Below are positions 7,101 through 7,935 of a stretch of 7,935 nt of DNA, in pieces. The stretch's first letter is position 1; every line of letters begins with the position of its first letter. Source of the stretch: Candidatus Brocadiaceae bacterium (GTDB lineage: Bacteria; Planctomycetota; Brocadiia; SM23-32); assembly GCA_003551785.1 (NCBI GenBank), contig PUNP01001007.1:1-7935 (forward strand). Direction: 5' to 3'. The notes under the pieces are model-generated. The model was not told the DNA's origin. It saw only the letters and a program-made list of their open reading frames with translations, and did no database searches. Made by a program: the position numbers and the translations under genes.

Positions 7101-7775
7101 GTCGATGGCGGCTTGCATATCTTCATAGTCTGCATGCGTCAAATCGCCGTTGTACAGAGGATTACCAGGGTCCCCACCGTCGGGGAATATTACCCATTGA
7201 TAATCGGCAAGGTATGCATCTTTAAGCTGGATAATAACTTTTCCCTTATCACCGCCCATCTGACAATACAAAATATCAGGGTCATTATCCCCGTCATCGT
7301 AGACAAACACCTCGGGCTTGTGGCCATCTCTCAGATATAGACGGCCGGCTTCACAAGCCTGTGCGTCTGCCCAAAGCTCACGCTCATCTTCTCCGACTCC
7401 CACTTCATTCCTAACTTCTACCACGACAACATAGTAAATCGATCCGACGCTTTGCCGATTCTCGACCCTCACTTCGACCTTATCTTTCCCTGGCACTTCT
7501 CGAGGATCCTCTACTATCCAGTCCAGTGTGGCGTTGTCATCATAAGGATCGGGCCAGACTCCCTTCGTTATTCCCCGCACGTTTTCGTTCTGAACCTGGA
7601 TCCAATCCGGGTAGCCGGTAGCCGGTTCCTTAAACCGGGCATTAGGAGGAATATTATCTAAAGGTCGCTGATGCTCAAGTACTGCCCACGGTTTCGCTTC
7701 ATCATTATACGTCTCCGCCCGAACGGTCGCAACAAAACAAAGGGCCATCATTACTGCAATGATATAACTCTTCAC
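4164..7775 (-). CDS. Secreted right-handed parallel beta-helix protein with N-terminal Ig-like modules
   Basis: This 1203-residue protein starts at GTG (7775-7773), eight bases after AGGAGG, and ends at TAA (4164-4166). Residues 1-20 are a signal peptide (MKSYIIAV..., cleavage after VRA). Residues about 21-500 are strand-rich and acidic, with two similar Ig-like modules ending in DPGKY (225-229, 331-335) and a further module to about 500. Residues about 515-550 have a beta-helix entry motif (DNVAIARGDYNEHSL, compare 'dtV.vapGtYnE'). Residues about 550-1160 are the solenoid, with a dozen GGG[ILV]-type turns preceded by xxN (ISDN, ITGN, ITSN, ISEN, IRYN). The end has NNYWGDPDGP (1161-1170) and WVDYRPFL (1192-1199), the closing motif common in secreted beta-helix proteins of the NosD/pectate-lyase-like type. 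There is no autotransporter barrel, transmembrane segment, LPXTG or PEP-CTERM. Such helices act as adhesins or polysaccharide-active proteins; no catalytic triad is identified, so function is open. It lies 15 bases after the TPR gene and before the DUF285 gene in a likely operon. Confidence 0.88.
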   Translation of the reverse strand: MKSYIIAVMMALCFVATVRAETYNDEAKPWAVLEHQRPLDNIPPNARFKEPATGYPDWIQVQNENVRGITKGVWPDPYDDNATLDWIVEDPREVPGKDKVEVRVENRQSVGSIYYVVVVEVRNEVGVGEDERELWADAQACEAGRLYLRDGHKPEVFVYDDGDNDPDILYCQMGGDKGKVIIQLKDAYLADYQWVIFPDGGDPGNPLYNGDLTHADYEDMQAAIDPGKYTLKVEHSGTDFERRLDFVVVGIVIKHGENHEETKPLYVCYESEEPVDDLKLDLDNDAFYCETPEDVEWKLWETDEEGERTGDALHSDTGITYGFVPAQLDLDPGKYNVTAECPNVHDTEDPGDFGDERDVVVIQANADITRLEGQIVAEDKKHSEGSIIKIYTPGHDTSHDGTRVEMPMEVLPEDVNILSDLTFRLEKIGPSTSVKGDVRILRDSSVFLPEGQNEAEIEPEDLSGIWEIEGRETGVVDIALIIYHEGDELCRDTVRVSCSPVLPRSGNIKLVNEAGELDVEDWEAYLSILDALGDASSLDNVAIARGDYNEHSLNVDSSGLLVVGLGGSFFQEYPEEYYNFNFGNLPVIDGGYAGSIFEIDGKNNIQISALKITKGNAPASVYGGGGISGIETQNITISLNVISDNVAIDPRKGGGIFFKDSVNVFIKECEITGNAALAGGGIFLRDCTYNNITNNVITSNLGSRYGGGIGIQGTKNDIYFGHVKRNTISENENVIVGGGIGIAGKYDSWENLTAATPTAGYYGAKYGARGLIRENEIKGNGMLVHHDDNDNNETRGGGLYIAGKESVITSIENAYENNGIQGDGGGVSVFNKSHINSEDDTISENESGDGAGGINFGADGTGDIKNAAIDGNFSSEHGGGIHASLNSWQQLNKIKVENSRIRYNEADQKGGGISVRNHYIESLGENWIRFNDSGDGGGGVAAYSRITSASVFTPRTHLSLTEGDLIEGNSTEGDGGGVFGEKLELGAPRLQVIIKNAEISANSAASNVGDNWKTSGIFFLEPKRASANTFFDIENNLIQNHEGVGYTRLQGTDMLIPDSLQKNEFKYNMVGLYLDQHSPLKVYDNFFWDNSKYDIFCGSIEDNIEIEYNGFNSQNSGIGVAIQAGEDPVKLRDNIFIGYNHPENCVAVYVWSGPEYIDAQNNYWGDPDGPNTHNREDGDDNSSENGSYISDWVDYRPFLTSGP
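4836..5909 (-). repeat. Beta-helix GGG[IV] / xxN repeat region
   Basis: Residues 623-980 contain about twelve turns with GGGI, GGGL, GGGV or AGGI at 623, 653, 679, 706, 737, 797, 824, 851, 878, 910, 936 and 975, at intervals of about 25-60 residues. Most are preceded by [IL]xxN 5-10 residues earlier (641-645, 671-674, 697-700, 728-731, 842-845, 870-872, 901-904, 929-931, 966-969). The pattern resembles the GGA[ILV] and FxxN motifs of chlamydial polymorphic membrane proteins. DNA-level identity between turns is low, so this is an old protein repeat and not a recent duplication. Confidence 0.75.
6687..7319 (-). repeat. Duplicated Ig-like module in the beta-helix protein
   Basis: Residues about 153-251 and 264-363 share an order: PxxxVxY at the start, a W (194, 297) followed by a glycine/acidic loop, then DPGKY (225, 331) and a final valine strand (DFVVVGI, DVVVIQA). 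This suggests an internal duplication of an Ig-like beta-sandwich. The match is seen by eye only. Confidence 0.4.
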
Positions 7776-7783
7776 CTTTTCAT

Positions 7784-7789
7784 CCTCCT
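7784..7789 (-). promoter_or_regulatory. Perfect Shine-Dalgarno deciding a GTG start
   Basis: AGGAGG lies eight bases before the GTG at 7775, a good distance. An ATG sits directly behind it (7783-7781) but is too close and opens only a three-codon frame ending in TGA. The GTG is therefore the real start of the beta-helix gene. Confidence 0.85.
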
Positions 7790-7790
7790 G

Positions 7791-7935
7791 TTATCGTTTT
7801 TTCTTAATTCTAGGTAGTAGATTGTCCCGCACCCGCTCGCTCCAGCGCGAGTCGGGATAACGCTCAAGATACAGCTCAAACGCATGCTGCGCCGCAACGT
7901 AATCCTTCTTGTTTTCGAATCCAAAAATGCCATAA
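7791..7935 (-). CDS. Tetratricopeptide-type protein, C-terminal end only
   Basis: Forty-seven complete codons and the TAA stop (7791-7793) are present; the start lies beyond the right edge. The segment DYVAAQHAFELYLERYPDS has the TPR helix-turn pattern (compare 'dYekAi.afe.yLe.yPdS'), followed by WSERVRDNLLPRIKKKR, a basic tail. This form is typical of BamD, CpoB (YbgF) and other periplasmic TPR proteins, in which the repeat ends in yPdS. Which one it is cannot be told from this fragment. The gene stops 15 bases before the beta-helix GTG, so the two are almost certainly co-transcribed. Confidence 0.75.
   Translation of the reverse strand, partial: YGIFGFENKKDYVAAQHAFELYLERYPDSRWSERVRDNLLPRIKKKR

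Noticed and set aside
6630..7340. Plus-strand 236-codon open frame
   Set aside because: It is antisense to the acidic Ig-like part of the beta-helix gene; its hydrophobic look (V, I, L) follows from reading Asp/Glu codons in reverse.

Overview
The window carries four genes, all on the minus strand, so transcription runs from right to left. They are the last 47 codons of a tetratricopeptide-type protein (7791-7935), a 1203-residue secreted right-handed beta-helix protein (4164-7775), an 830-residue BspA-like/DUF285 repeat surface protein (1613-4105), and, after a 377-base AT-rich gap, a PstS-like periplasmic solute-binding protein that runs off the left edge (1-1235). No tRNA, rRNA, CRISPR array, insertion sequence or phage gene was seen.

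The organism is a bacterium with Shine-Dalgarno-led genes and Sec-type exported proteins. A PstS-fold protein, a DUF285 repeat protein and an NYWGDP-ending beta-helix side by side fit a Gram-negative environmental bacterium with many secreted repeat proteins, such as members of the PVC group or Bacteroidota. This placement is inference and nothing here fixes the taxon. Gene 1 is GC-rich (60% over the first 60 bases), while the two repeat-protein genes are visibly more balanced and the gap at 1380-1560 is strongly AT-rich.

The three right-hand genes look like one transcription unit. Only 15 bases separate the TPR gene from the beta-helix gene, which starts at GTG behind a perfect AGGAGG. There are 57-58 bases between the beta-helix and DUF285 genes, with GGAGG 7 bases before the ATG. 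No convincing terminator lies between them. Both large proteins begin with an export signal and consist mostly of short tandem repeats, so the unit appears to make extracellular or cell-surface adhesion/binding proteins. The TPR protein could help assemble or export them, or be unrelated.

The most notable points are: (i) the DUF285 protein has 16 recognisable 25-residue units, one strongly decayed unit, and an unusual C-terminal charged helical domain of about 230 residues; (ii) the beta-helix carries a chlamydial-Pmp-like xxN...GGG[IV] ladder without a visible autotransporter domain or anchor, preceded by duplicated Ig-like modules; (iii) the PstS-like protein lacks the usual GSS/SGT phosphate-binding loops; and (iv) the gap upstream of it contains A-tracts spaced about 9-10 bases apart, as in curved DNA. 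I see no clear sign of a wholly new defence, mobile or RNA-based system.
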